DNA of 64,000 bases from Taklimakanibacter sp021828105 (GTDB taxonomy: Bacteria > Pseudomonadota > Alphaproteobacteria > Rhizobiales > Aestuariivirgaceae), in contig JAKATG010000031.1 of the NCBI GenBank assembly GCA_021828105.1, forward strand, positions 6,683 through 70,682, in the 5' to 3' direction. The number at the start of each line of letters is the position of its first letter. The stretch's first letter is position 1. A model generated the notes under the pieces. That model did no database searches. It was not told the DNA's origin and was given only the letters and a program-made list of their open reading frames with translations. Positions 25,497-33,537 of this stretch are shown here, piece by piece. A program made the position numbers and the translations under genes.

Positions 25497-26162
25497 CTAG
25501 TTGAACAGCGCCGCCGACTTCTTGCGCTTCTTGGAGGCAAGATTGGTCGTCGTGACCTTGCTCGGCTTGTAGATCGGCGCCATCACCATCTTCACGAAGG
25601 GATGCTTGGCAAGCCGCTTCTGCTCGGCTGCATCGAAGGCCATGTGCTTGCGGTTGCACGCCTTCGTCACCTCCTCGCGTATCGCCTGGGCCTTCCTGTC
25701 GACCTCTTCGCAGCTGCGCCCGCGCAAGGCGCTCACCCGCGTCTGGATCTCGTTGGCGCATCCCATCCAGATCGAACGGTGCGTCTCTTCGTGCTTGCGC
25801 AGGAAGGAGGAGAACTGCTGCCAGCGCGCGCGGGCACTGGCGGACAGCGCCGCTGCATTGGCGAGTTTCGGCAGGCGGATGGTGAAATCGGCGGAGTATT
25901 GATAGTCGATGATCCGGCAACTGTTCTTGAGCTCGAGCTTGCCGCGCTGGGATGATTCCATCAAGGTCGCGGCATAGGCCTTGGCGCCCTTCACATGCGG
26001 ACCGCGCTTGAGCATCGAGATATAGACGCCCGCAGCACTGTCGCCCGAGACTTTGTAATAGACATATCTGGTGCTGAAAGCCGGCGCCGCCAGCGCCTGC
26101 TGCGATCCCAAGGCTGACAATAGAACAGCCGCCCCAACCGCCAGCCTCATGATCGACCGCAT
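25497..26162 (-). CDS. Secreted DUF922 family protein (putative Zn-dependent protease)
   Basis: A 221-residue protein with a signal peptide (MRSIMRLAVGAAVLLSALGSQQ) and the DUF922 core, including FLRKHEETHRSIW with an HExxH zinc motif. Further marks are three cysteines (SCRIID, GCANEI and a later ACNRKH) and a basic tail rich in lysine. The family is annotated as predicted secreted zinc proteases, without a known substrate. The ATG at 26162 is preferred because it begins the signal peptide; the frame runs on to 26216. It is convergent with the L,D-transpeptidase gene, 13 bases apart. Confidence 0.82.
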   Translation of the reverse strand: MRSIMRLAVGAAVLLSALGSQQALAAPAFSTRYVYYKVSGDSAAGVYISMLKRGPHVKGAKAYAATLMESSQRGKLELKNSCRIIDYQYSADFTIRLPKLANAAALSASARARWQQFSSFLRKHEETHRSIWMGCANEIQTRVSALRGRSCEEVDRKAQAIREEVTKACNRKHMAFDAAEQKRLAKHPFVKMVMAPIYKPSKVTTTNLASKKRKKSAALFN

Positions 26163-26483
26163 CGACGCCTCTCGAAGTTGTAACAGAAAGTTAGGGCAGG
26201 GCCGCCAATCGGGCAAGCGCTAAGACACGATTTGGTTGCCGGCCGGCCGAGCTAAATGAGCCTTGCCGAAAAACCGGCCTTGCGGCATAGTCGCGCGCCG
26301 GTTTGCAGAAGTGCAAAGCCGGTCGGGCAAAGCATTCGAACCCGGTGAAGACTGTCTACGGCGCATGGGATATGCGTCCGCACCTGCCCTTCCCGCCGTT
26401 TTGACGAGCTGAGCCTCCTGTATTCGGAAGTCCACATTCCGTCACAGGTCAGTTGAGGAAACGGGTCAAGGAGTTTTCACCGC
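26163..26483. other. Divergent intergenic region with a stem-loop upstream of the cold-shock gene
   Basis: About 320 bases without a supported gene, between the starts of the DUF922 gene and the cold-shock gene. At 26298-26322 CCGGTTTGCA pairs with TGCAAA-CCGG around a GAAG tetraloop with one bulged G. If transcribed as part of the cold-shock mRNA it would lie in a long 5' leader, which cold-shock messages often have. The T-arm-like TTCGAA near 26335 does not extend to a tRNA. Confidence 0.45.
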
Positions 26484-26696
26484 ATGCGCCAGAATGGCAC
26501 CATTAAGTTTTTCAACCAAGCCAAGGGCTACGGTTTCGTGTCGCCCGAAGGGGGAGGCAAGGACGTGTTCGTGCACATCACCGCCGTTCAGCGCTCGGGC
26601 ATCCCCGAATTGAACGAGGGCATGAGAATCAGCTTCGAGGTCCAGCCGGACAAGCGCGGCCGTGGACCTCAGGCCGTCGAGTTGCAGCTTCTCTGA
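26484..26696 (+). CDS. cspA: Cold-shock domain protein
   Basis: A 70-residue single cold-shock domain. Both nucleic-acid-binding motifs are present: RNP1 as KGYGFVSPEGG and RNP2 as DVFVHITAV, with the opening NGTIKFFNQAKGYGF typical of CspA proteins. It binds single-stranded RNA or DNA and acts as an RNA chaperone. AAGGAG lies about eight bases before the ATG. Whether it is cold-induced cannot be read directly, although it has a long upstream region with a stem-loop. Confidence 0.94.
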   Translation: MRQNGTIKFFNQAKGYGFVSPEGGGKDVFVHITAVQRSGIPELNEGMRISFEVQPDKRGRGPQAVELQLL

Positions 26697-26723
26697 GAGG
26701 CGATTTCCGCAAGCCGCCCGCCT

Positions 26724-27032
26724 GTGCTATGCTGGCGGCATGGGGTAGGTCGCTCTTATCTCCTTGCGGTCACTCTGGCGATCGCCGGGGTGGCCGTCTC
26801 CGCCGGAGAGGCCGCAGCGCATAATTGCACATGCCGGGCCAACGGCCAGGTTTTTGTCCTCGGACAGATCGCCTGCATTCGCGGCAAGCTTTCCCAATGC
26901 CAGATGAACCAGAACGTGCCGACATGGCAAACAGTCGCCGACACCTGCCCAGAAGCACAGCTCAACGCCCGGCCGCCCCTCGCCGCCCTTGTCTCGCTGC
27001 CTGTCTCCTCGCTGTCGCCAGTCTCGCGCTAG
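26724..27032 (+). CDS. Small secreted cysteine-containing protein
   Basis: A 102-residue product with a signal peptide (YLLAVTLAIAGVAVSAGEA) and a four-cysteine core, HNCTCRANGQVFVLGQIAC followed by QCQMNQNVPTWQTVADTCP. Small secreted proteins with this CTCR and NxxxW pattern occur widely in Rhizobiales, function unknown. The GTG at 26724 is the only start in frame before the signal peptide and has no clear ribosome binding site, so the start is uncertain. The last 109 bases overlap the start of the RNase T2 gene in another frame; the tail after TCPEA looks like low-complexity read-through of that overlap. Confidence 0.6.
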   Translation: MLCWRHGVGRSYLLAVTLAIAGVAVSAGEAAAHNCTCRANGQVFVLGQIACIRGKLSQCQMNQNVPTWQTVADTCPEAQLNARPPLAALVSLPVSSLSPVSR

Positions 27033-27655
27033 CCTCCGTCGCCTCGGCCCGTGGGCCGGTTCCCGGCCAATTCGATTACTACGCTCTGTCACTGTCCTGG
27101 TCGCCGACCTATTGCGGGTCCGAGGCCGGCCAGGGAGACCCACAGCAATGCGGCACCGGCCGCGCCTATGCCTTCGTCGTCCATGGCTTGTGGCCGCAAT
27201 ATGAGCGCGGGTGGCCCGAGGACTGCACCTTGCGCGAGAAGTGGGTCCCCAACGAAATCATCGGTGCGATGCTCGATATCATGCCGTCCAAGAAGCTCAT
27301 CATCCATGAATGGAGGAAGCATGGCGGCTGCTCCGGCCTCAGGATGAAGGGTTATTTCCGGCTGACGCGCGATCTTTTCACCAAGCTGCGCATACCGGCA
27401 CGCTATCTCTCGCCCCGGGCGGTGATCATGACGACGCCGGAGGAGCTGGTCAGCGACTTCGTCAAGACCAATCGCGGCCTCAGGGAGGACATGCTGTCGG
27501 TCCAGTGCGGCAATTCGCGGGGCGCCGCGCGCCTTGCCGAATTGCGCGTATGCTTCGGCAAGGACGGCAATCTGCAATCCTGTGGCGTCAATGAGAAGCG
27601 GCAATGCCGGGCGAAGAGCCTGGTGCTGCCGCCGGTGAGGGGAGGCATCCGGTGA
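26924..27655 (+). CDS. Ribonuclease T2 family protein, secreted
   Basis: A 243-residue endoribonuclease of the T2 family, which cuts single-stranded RNA through 2',3'-cyclic phosphates, in the periplasm or outside. Both catalytic boxes are intact: FVVHGLWPQ with His87, and HEWRKHGGCSG with His128, Glu129, Lys132 and His133. A signal peptide (CLLAVASLALASVASA) follows a long basic lead of about 20 residues. The ATG at 26924 is the last in-frame start before the signal, although it lies inside the preceding gene. Its TGA overlaps the GTG of the amidotransferase gene (GTGA). Confidence 0.88.
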   Translation: MANSRRHLPRSTAQRPAAPRRPCLAACLLAVASLALASVASARGPVPGQFDYYALSLSWSPTYCGSEAGQGDPQQCGTGRAYAFVVHGLWPQYERGWPEDCTLREKWVPNEIIGAMLDIMPSKKLIIHEWRKHGGCSGLRMKGYFRLTRDLFTKLRIPARYLSPRAVIMTTPEELVSDFVKTNRGLREDMLSVQCGNSRGAARLAELRVCFGKDGNLQSCGVNEKRQCRAKSLVLPPVRGGIR

Positions 27656-28377
27656 AGCAAGCGCTTGTCCTGCAGCATATGGACCACGACACGCCGGGCC
27701 GCTTCCTCGATTATTTCATCGAGGACGGCATTCGGCCCAGATCGGTCAGGCTTTGGGAGGGCCAGGAGATCCCGCCGCTCAAGGACTTCGATCTGATGTT
27801 CGTCCTGGGCGGGGCGATGGATGTGTGGGAGCTCGAGGAAAATCCCTGGCTCAAGGGCGAGATGCAGGCCATTCGCGAATGGGTGGCGGAACGCGGCAAA
27901 CCCTATATCGGCCTTTGTCTCGGCCATCAGCTCCTGGCCAAGGCGCTGGGTGGCGAGGTCGGACTCGCACAAGAGAGCGAAGTCGGCGTGCACGAGGTCA
28001 CAGTGAATGGCGCAGCGCGAGGTCATCGCCTGTTCGAGGGCTTGCGCGGCAGCTACAAGGTCATGCAGTGGCATCATGCGGAAGTGAAGACGCCACCGAA
28101 GGAGGCCACGGTGCTCGCTGCATCGCCGCGGGCGGCGGTGCAGGCGATCGCCATCGACGATCATGCGCTCGGCCTGCAGTTTCATGCCGAGTTCTCGGCC
28201 CAGACCGTGGCAAGCTGGGAATCGCTGCCGAGCTTCATGGCCGCCCTCGAGCGCGAACTCGGTGCCGGCGCCTATGCCAAAGTGAGCGCCGAAGCCTATC
28301 CGCTGATGCCGCAAATGGGCGCCATGGCGCGGCGCATCTACGACAATCTCAAATCCGCTTCGGGGCTCGTGCGCTGA
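27652..28377 (+). CDS. Class I glutamine amidotransferase-like protein
   Basis: A 241-residue protein of the GMP-synthase-like amidotransferase family. The nucleophile elbow is IGLCLGHQLLAKALGG with the catalytic Cys, and the His-Glu region is reduced to LGLQFHAEF, both as in this family. It may act on gamma-glutamyl substrates, as related free-standing proteins do. The GTG start at 27652 overlaps the RNase T2 stop and has GGGGAGG seven bases upstream, so translation is coupled. Its 3' end overlaps the convergent MFS gene by 29 bases. Confidence 0.88.
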   Translation: MKQALVLQHMDHDTPGRFLDYFIEDGIRPRSVRLWEGQEIPPLKDFDLMFVLGGAMDVWELEENPWLKGEMQAIREWVAERGKPYIGLCLGHQLLAKALGGEVGLAQESEVGVHEVTVNGAARGHRLFEGLRGSYKVMQWHHAEVKTPPKEATVLAASPRAAVQAIAIDDHALGLQFHAEFSAQTVASWESLPSFMAALERELGAGAYAKVSAEAYPLMPQMGAMARRIYDNLKSASGLVR

Positions 28378-29506
28378 AGAAGGTGCGCGCCGCGATCATC
28401 ACGATGAAGGCGGCGAAGACCGCGGCAGTGGCATAGGGGAGGCCGTCAGGCCCGAAACGCTCGATGGCCCAGCCGCCGAGCAGCGCGCCGAAAAGCGCCG
28501 CACCGCCCCACATGGTGGAAAAGGCGGCCGTGCCGGCGACCAGCTGGTGGCCGGAGAAACGTTCGCCCAATTCGGCGAGCGCCAGCGTATAGATGCCGGC
28601 CGAGGCGGCGCCGGTGACGACGAGGGCCGGCCAGATGAGCCAGGTCCCGAAAGCCCAAGGGATCAGCGCGCTGCTCAAGGCGGTGACGATGGCGCAGACC
28701 GACATCATGCCGCGCTTGCTCCAACGATCGGCGATCCAGCCAATGGGGAATTGCAGGACGACATTGCCGACGATGAAAGCGGTAAGCATCAGCGATGCGG
28801 TGGCCTGGCTCACGCCCTTCTTGACGCCATAGACCGGCAAGAGACCGAGATTGGCGACATCGATGATGGCGAACATGCCGACGGCCACGAGGAGGATCGG
28901 GGCCAGTCGGGCGAAGCCGAAGATAGTGAGAGCGCTCGACTCCCGATCGGGCGCAAAGGCCTCGGTCGGACGATAGAAGAACATCGGCACGGTGCCGGCG
29001 ACAAGGAAGAGAGCGCCGATGGCGAAAGGCAGGAAGCTGTCGACGCCGGTCAGGCTGATGAGTGCCGGCCCAAGGCCGAAGCTCAGGGAGAGAACGCCGG
29101 TATAGACAGCCATGATGCGCGAGCGTGCCGGTCCTGCCGCCGCCTCGACCAGCCAGGCCTCGCTGACCGTGAACAGGATCGCGACCGCGAAGCCCTGGAC
29201 TAGGCGCATCGCGAACCATCCCCAGTAGATCGGGATGAAGGGATAGGTGACGATCATTGCCGCGGTGAGGAGGGCGGCGGTGATCGCCACCGGCTTGGTG
29301 CCGAAGCGCCGCGTCATTTGTGGAACGACGAAGCCCGCCAGCAGAATGCCGAACGGGTGCATCGCGGTGTTGTAGCCGATGACCTTCGGCGACACGCCGT
29401 TCTTCTCCATCACCAGCGACAGCAGCGGGAACATGAGGCCGAGCGCGAAGCCGAAGACGGTGATCGCGGCGAGGGCGGCGAAGAGGTTGATCCAGCGCCT
29501 ATCCAT
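28349..29506 (-). CDS. MFS transporter (second of an overlapping pair)
   Basis: A 385-residue major facilitator protein with 12 predicted helices. It shares with the gene just upstream the pattern of a start in LQLLPLL/MFPLLSLVMEKNGVS, the loop FGTKPVA in place of canonical motif A, and RLVQGFAVAILFTVSEAWL at helix 4-5. This resembles the YcaD branch of putative exporters. The ATG at 29506 overlaps the stop of the upstream MFS gene by eight bases, so the pair is translated as one unit. Substrate unknown; two such proteins may work as homologous units or as a hetero-oligomer. Confidence 0.87.
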   Translation of the reverse strand: MDRRWINLFAALAAITVFGFALGLMFPLLSLVMEKNGVSPKVIGYNTAMHPFGILLAGFVVPQMTRRFGTKPVAITAALLTAAMIVTYPFIPIYWGWFAMRLVQGFAVAILFTVSEAWLVEAAAGPARSRIMAVYTGVLSLSFGLGPALISLTGVDSFLPFAIGALFLVAGTVPMFFYRPTEAFAPDRESSALTIFGFARLAPILLVAVGMFAIIDVANLGLLPVYGVKKGVSQATASLMLTAFIVGNVVLQFPIGWIADRWSKRGMMSVCAIVTALSSALIPWAFGTWLIWPALVVTGAASAGIYTLALAELGERFSGHQLVAGTAAFSTMWGGAALFGALLGGWAIERFGPDGLPYATAAVFAAFIVMIAARTFFSARAPKRI

Positions 29507-30668
29507 GAGCGGCGCTCCGTATGAATCTGCCGCCGGTGAAGGCAAGGCAAATGAGCAAAAGGACATAGACCAGGCAGACAGTGAGCGGGATCGCGTCGAT
29601 GCCGAAGGCATCGGTCGCGGCACCCGCGATGGGCGGTCCCAACAAGCCGCCAATGCCCCACATCGCGGCGAAGGCGGCGCTGCCGGCGATAAGGTCAGGC
29701 CCAGTGAAATTGTCGCCGAGGATGGTGAGGCCGATCGTATAGATCGCGAAAGCGCTGGTGCCGAGGACGAGCATGACCGGCCAGATCAGCCAGGAGTTGA
29801 TGGTCCAGATCATCGCCAGGGCAAGGAGCGCCGTGATCACCGCGGAGAGCCTGATCACGCCGAGCCTCGACCATTTGTCGGCGAGAAGCCCGATGGGTAA
29901 CTGCAGCAGCGCATTGCCGATGATGGCGACGCCGAGGATGAGTGTCACCTGCTCGACGAGGAGCCCCGAGCGCAGACCGAATATCGGGAAGAAGGACAAC
30001 ATCACCGCATCGAAGAAGGTCAGCGTACCGACGGCGAAGAGCAGCATGGGCGCGCGCCGCACGAAGGCGAGGAAGCCCGCCCCTTCCTCATGCTGGAAAG
30101 CACCTTCCGATACTTTGAGGAAAGTGAGCGGGACGGCGCTTATCGCCACGCAGGCCATGCCGATCAGCCAGGGCATCCAGCCGTCGAGACCGGTCAAGGG
30201 GAGTATGAGCGGGCCCACCGAAAAGGTGATCGCGAGAAGGCTCGTATACAGTCCGCTGACGCGGCCACGATTGCGGTCATCGGCGCCGCTCAGGATCCAG
30301 GCCTCGCTGACCGTAAACAGCGTGCCGGCCGACATGCCGAAAACGAAGCGTATGGCGAACCAGGACCAGATGCTGGGAAACAGCTTGAACGCCGCCAGCG
30401 TCGCGATGATCATGACGATGCTGACATAGACGACCGGCTTCGAGCCGAAGCGCGAAACGATGCGCGGCAGGAACGGTCCGCCGAGCATGATGCCGAGCGG
30501 CGCCATGGCGGCGTTCAGTCCCATGATCCAGGCGGGAACGCCCCTCTGCTCCATCAGCAGCGGCAAGAGCTGCAGCGTCAGGCCCATGGCAATATCGCAA
30601 CTGCCCACGGTCGCTAGGGCGGCGACAATGGTCCCGTAGCGCTGCGCAAATGGCAGTGACGCCGACAT
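29499..30668 (-). CDS. MFS transporter (first of an overlapping pair)
   Basis: A 389-residue YcaD-like major facilitator protein, paralogous to the following gene: GLTLQLLPLLMEQRGVPAWI at helix 1-2, FGSKPVVYVS, and FVFGMSAGTLFTVSEAWIL match positions in the second copy. Twelve hydrophobic helices are visible. The start at 30668 has GAGGATGAG about ten bases before it. Overlap of the two genes and their similarity indicate an old tandem duplication kept as one operon. Confidence 0.88.
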   Translation of the reverse strand: MSASLPFAQRYGTIVAALATVGSCDIAMGLTLQLLPLLMEQRGVPAWIMGLNAAMAPLGIMLGGPFLPRIVSRFGSKPVVYVSIVMIIATLAAFKLFPSIWSWFAIRFVFGMSAGTLFTVSEAWILSGADDRNRGRVSGLYTSLLAITFSVGPLILPLTGLDGWMPWLIGMACVAISAVPLTFLKVSEGAFQHEEGAGFLAFVRRAPMLLFAVGTLTFFDAVMLSFFPIFGLRSGLLVEQVTLILGVAIIGNALLQLPIGLLADKWSRLGVIRLSAVITALLALAMIWTINSWLIWPVMLVLGTSAFAIYTIGLTILGDNFTGPDLIAGSAAFAAMWGIGGLLGPPIAGAATDAFGIDAIPLTVCLVYVLLLICLAFTGGRFIRSAAHG

Positions 30669-30788
30669 TGCTCATCCTCAGGAGGTCTGGTTGCTCCACA
30701 AGCCTCCCTCTAGCGGTTCCGCTGCGGCTTCCGCAAGTGCAGCCCTGTGCCTTGCGCATAGCGCCCGTCACCGCTATGCACTGCGGCC

Positions 30789-31433
30789 ATGACACGTCCA
30801 AAAATCATGATCATTCCCGTGACACCGTTCCAGCAGAATTGCTCGCTCATCTGGAACGACGACACGCAGATTGGCGCTGTTGTCGATCCCGGCGGCGACG
30901 TCGAGGTGATCCGCAAGGCGATCGATCAATCGCAAGTCACGGTCGAGAAGATACTCCTGACCCATGGCCATATCGATCATGCAGGTGGTGCCGCTGAACT
31001 GCGCGACAAGCTCGAGGTTCCGATCGAAGGTCCGCATACGGAGGATGCGTTTCTCCTCGCCAAGCTCGCCGAATCCGGCGCGCAATACGGCTATGAGGCG
31101 CGCGCCGTGGTCCCCGACCGGTGGCTCAAGGAAGGCGACAAGGTGACGGTCGGGGCCCTCGATTTCGCGGTTCTCGAATGTCCCGGCCACACGCCGGGCT
31201 CGGTCGTGCTGTTCAATGATGCCAACCGCTTCTGCTTCATGGGCGATGTGTTGTTCCAGGGATCGGTCGGGCGCACCGACTTTCCTTATGGCGATCATGC
31301 GACATTGATCGCCTCGATCCGCGACAAGCTTTTGCCGCTCGGCGATGACGTTGCCTTCCTGCCGGGCCACGGCCCCGCCAGCACGATCGGTGAGGAACGG
31401 CGCAGCAACCCGTTCCTGGCGGAATTGCGATAG
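30789..31433 (+). CDS. MBL-fold metallo-hydrolase (glyoxalase II-like, YcbL type)
   Basis: A 214-residue metallo-beta-lactamase-fold hydrolase. The metal motif is THGHIDHAGG, then CPGHTPGSVVLF, the bridging aspartate in FMGDVLFQGSVGR, and the final histidine in LPGHGPAST. The arrangement is that of the short YcbL/GloC proteins, thioesterases active on S-lactoylglutathione, lacking the carboxy-terminal substrate domain of full glyoxalase II. It is divergent from the MFS pair and convergent with an L,D-transpeptidase gene three bases away. Confidence 0.9.
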   Translation: MTRPKIMIIPVTPFQQNCSLIWNDDTQIGAVVDPGGDVEVIRKAIDQSQVTVEKILLTHGHIDHAGGAAELRDKLEVPIEGPHTEDAFLLAKLAESGAQYGYEARAVVPDRWLKEGDKVTVGALDFAVLECPGHTPGSVVLFNDANRFCFMGDVLFQGSVGRTDFPYGDHATLIASIRDKLLPLGDDVAFLPGHGPASTIGEERRSNPFLAELR

Positions 31434-31436
31434 CGC

Positions 31437-32078
31437 TCAGATGCCCTGTGCCAGAACCACCACGCGCGTCCCGACCGGGCTGCGCCGGTAAAGCTCGATC
31501 ACGTCCTCGTTGATCATGCGGATGCAGCCCGAGGACATCGCCTTGCCGATGCTGGTCGGCGTATTGGTGCCATGCAGGCGATAGAGCGTATCGCGGCCGT
31601 TCTGGAAGAGGTAAAGCGCACGGGCGCCGAGAGGGTTGTCCGGACCGCCCGGCATGCCGTCCTTCCATTTGGCGGCATTGGGGTCGCGCTCTACCATCTC
31701 GGGCGGCGGGGTCCAGCGTGGCCACATGACCTTGCGCTCGATATCGGCGAGACCGGCCCAGCGGAAGCCTTCGCGGCCGACACCGACGCCGTAGCGGATG
31801 GCTTCGCGCCCCTCGAGGATGAGATAGAGATGCCGCTCCGCCGTGTCGACGATGATCGTCCCCGGCCAATGGCGGCCCTCATAAGGCACGATCTGGCGAC
31901 GGAACTTCTTCGGAATCTTGGTCAGGTCGGTCGGCGGGAAGGTGATGAGGTCGTTGTAGTCCCGGCCCGGACGGAACTGCTCCATCTCGTTCAGGGCCTG
32001 CGCCCGGCCCATGCCAAGGCCCAAAAGCGCCGCTCCGCCGGCCGCCAGGAGGCGGCGCCGATTCATACCGATTTTCAT
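31437..32078 (-). CDS. L,D-transpeptidase (YkuD/ErfK family), Tat-exported, paralogue
   Basis: A 213-residue paralogue of the transpeptidase at 24782-25483. The shared core includes RDPNAAKW, GGPDNPLGARALYL and the catalytic HGTNTPTSIGKAMSSG-CIRM, with nucleophile Cys185. The amino end is a twin-arginine signal, NRRRLLAAGGAALLG. The ATG at 32078 gives four residues before NRRR; the second ATG at 32066 is also possible. It lacks the acidic tail (FEEDEIAGAG) of the other copy. Acts in the periplasm on peptidoglycan or outer-membrane protein anchoring. Confidence 0.9.
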   Translation of the reverse strand: MKIGMNRRRLLAAGGAALLGLGMGRAQALNEMEQFRPGRDYNDLITFPPTDLTKIPKKFRRQIVPYEGRHWPGTIIVDTAERHLYLILEGREAIRYGVGVGREGFRWAGLADIERKVMWPRWTPPPEMVERDPNAAKWKDGMPGGPDNPLGARALYLFQNGRDTLYRLHGTNTPTSIGKAMSSGCIRMINEDVIELYRRSPVGTRVVVLAQGI

Positions 32079-32099
32079 GATGGCTTACTCTTCTTGTTT

Positions 32100-32157
32100 G
32101 AGCATGATGGTGGATGGCCGGGTCAAGCCCGGCCACAAGCTTTTCCGGATCATGCTC
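32100..32157. repeat. Extragenic palindrome
   Basis: GAGCATGAT at 32100 pairs with ATCATGCTC at 32149; inside it TGGCCGGG pairs with CCCGGCCA (8 bp, loop TCAAG). This nested hairpin fills the gap between the transpeptidase start and the stop of the lipoprotein gene. It could also end transcription of the lipoprotein gene. Confidence 0.7.
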
Positions 32158-32574
32158 CTAAATGCCGACCAGGCGCATCTTGCCGGCGTGATAGGCATCG
32201 CCGGTGCTCTTGAACTCGCTACATTCGGTAGGCTGGCCGGCCAGGCTCTGGCACAGCTGGCCCTCGACCGCCGACCAGGTGCCGCGGCCTTCGCCCTTCA
32301 CATCGTCCTGGTAGGTCAGCGAGCCATCGGCATTATAGGTGACGAAGCCGCTCGAATCGGAGCGGGTATATTGCCAGCCCTTGCCAGCGAGGGTGGTACG
32401 GATTTCCTCGGCGGACAGCATGCGGATCGGCTGGGCTTGGGGCTGGGCCGCATTGGACGACGAGGTCTGGCCGCCGCTCAGAAACTTGATGCCGCTCTTA
32501 TCCGGCGAGTTGCTGCAGCCTGCAATCATCAAGGCGACCCCGACGGCCAGGACGCATCGCGCAAAATCGGTCAT
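32158..32574 (-). CDS. Small lipoprotein, unknown function
   Basis: A 138-residue protein with a lipoprotein signal (CVLAVGVALMIAGCSNS, lipid cysteine Cys20). A Ser/Asn/Gln-rich linker follows, then a compact domain with TLAGKGWQYTRSDSSGFVTY and DVKGEGRGTWSAVEGQLCQ. This resembles small beta-rich domains of periplasmic proteins that begin with an LSAEEIRTTLAGK helix, often seen in Rhizobiales, but I do not know a function. Two further cysteines (LCQSL, ECSEF) may form a disulfide. Confidence 0.75.
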   Translation of the reverse strand: MTDFARCVLAVGVALMIAGCSNSPDKSGIKFLSGGQTSSSNAAQPQAQPIRMLSAEEIRTTLAGKGWQYTRSDSSGFVTYNADGSLTYQDDVKGEGRGTWSAVEGQLCQSLAGQPTECSEFKSTGDAYHAGKMRLVGI

Positions 32575-32700
32575 TCCTTAATCCTTTACCCCCATGCCGG
32601 GCGCCATGTGTCACAGTTACGCCCGGAGGGCAAGACGGGGGGAGACTGACGTTCGGATAGGGCAAAAACAGGGCAAAGCCCTGCCTCGACTGCATGCCTG

Positions 32701-33411
32701 TCAGCCGACCTGGCGCACGATGTCCAGGAGCTCGCCCAGATGCGCGATATGCCGGTACCGCCGGTTTGCGGTCGGCGCCTCATCCTCCTCGAGCGCCCAG
32801 GTCAGGCTGTGCGGCACATGGACACCCCAGCAGCCCGCCTTGAGGGCGGGGACGATGTCGGATTTGAGCGAATTGCCCACCATCATGCTGCACTCAGGGC
32901 CGTCGCCATGGCGGGCAAAGACCCGGTCATAGACCTCGGCCGATTTGTCGCTGACGATCTCGACCGCCGTGAACAGCTCGCCAAGGCCCGATTGCGCGAG
33001 CTTGCGCTCCTGGTCGAACAGGTCGCCCTTGGTGATCAGGATGAGGCGGTAGTCGCCGCTCAGCGCTTCGAGCGCGGTGCGGGCATGCGGCAAGGGCTCG
33101 ATCGGATGGCTGAGGAGGTCGCGCCCGGCATCGACGAGCTCGCGGATGACGCTCGCCGGCACCCGGCCCTCCGTCACCTCGATGGCGGTCTCGATCATCG
33201 ACAGGGTGAAGCCCTTGATGCCGAAACCATAGGCCTTGATGTTCCGCCGCTCGGCTTCGAGCAGCCGGTCGGACAGATGGCCGGGCTCGGCATAGTCGGC
33301 GAGCAAGGCGGTGAAGCGCTTCTCGGTCAGCCGGTAGAACTGCTCGTTCTGCCACAGCGTATCGTCGGCATCGAAACCGATGGCCGATAGTCGGGTGGCG
33401 GCAGGGGGCAT
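32701..33411 (-). CDS. HAD superfamily hydrolase
   Basis: A 236-residue phosphatase-like protein of the haloacid dehalogenase superfamily. Motif I is IGFDADDTLW (nucleophile Asp and the acid Asp two residues on), motif II is LILITKGD, the lysine lies in ITKGDLFDQERKL, and motif IV is MVGNSLKSDIVPALKAG. A helical cap is inserted after motif I, so substrates are small molecules. Starts at 33411, 33447 (ATG) and 33462 (TTG) are possible; 33411 puts motif I near residue 11, as usual. Substrate unknown. Confidence 0.88.
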   Translation of the reverse strand: MPPAATRLSAIGFDADDTLWQNEQFYRLTEKRFTALLADYAEPGHLSDRLLEAERRNIKAYGFGIKGFTLSMIETAIEVTEGRVPASVIRELVDAGRDLLSHPIEPLPHARTALEALSGDYRLILITKGDLFDQERKLAQSGLGELFTAVEIVSDKSAEVYDRVFARHGDGPECSMMVGNSLKSDIVPALKAGCWGVHVPHSLTWALEEDEAPTANRRYRHIAHLGELLDIVRQVG

Positions 33412-33537
33412 CCGGGGGCTCGCTCGGTTGTCGAAGCTGCGCAGCATAGGCCCAGGCGGCAAGCGGATTCAACATGCCCGGGCTTGCCTGCCGGTATTAA
33501 TGGTTTATGAGGAAAGGACGGATCTTTGGGGGCGAAG

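Noticed and set aside
26330..26360. TTCGAACCC as a possible tRNA T-arm
   Set aside because: The flanking bases do not pair to a T-stem and no acceptor or anticodon stem can be drawn.
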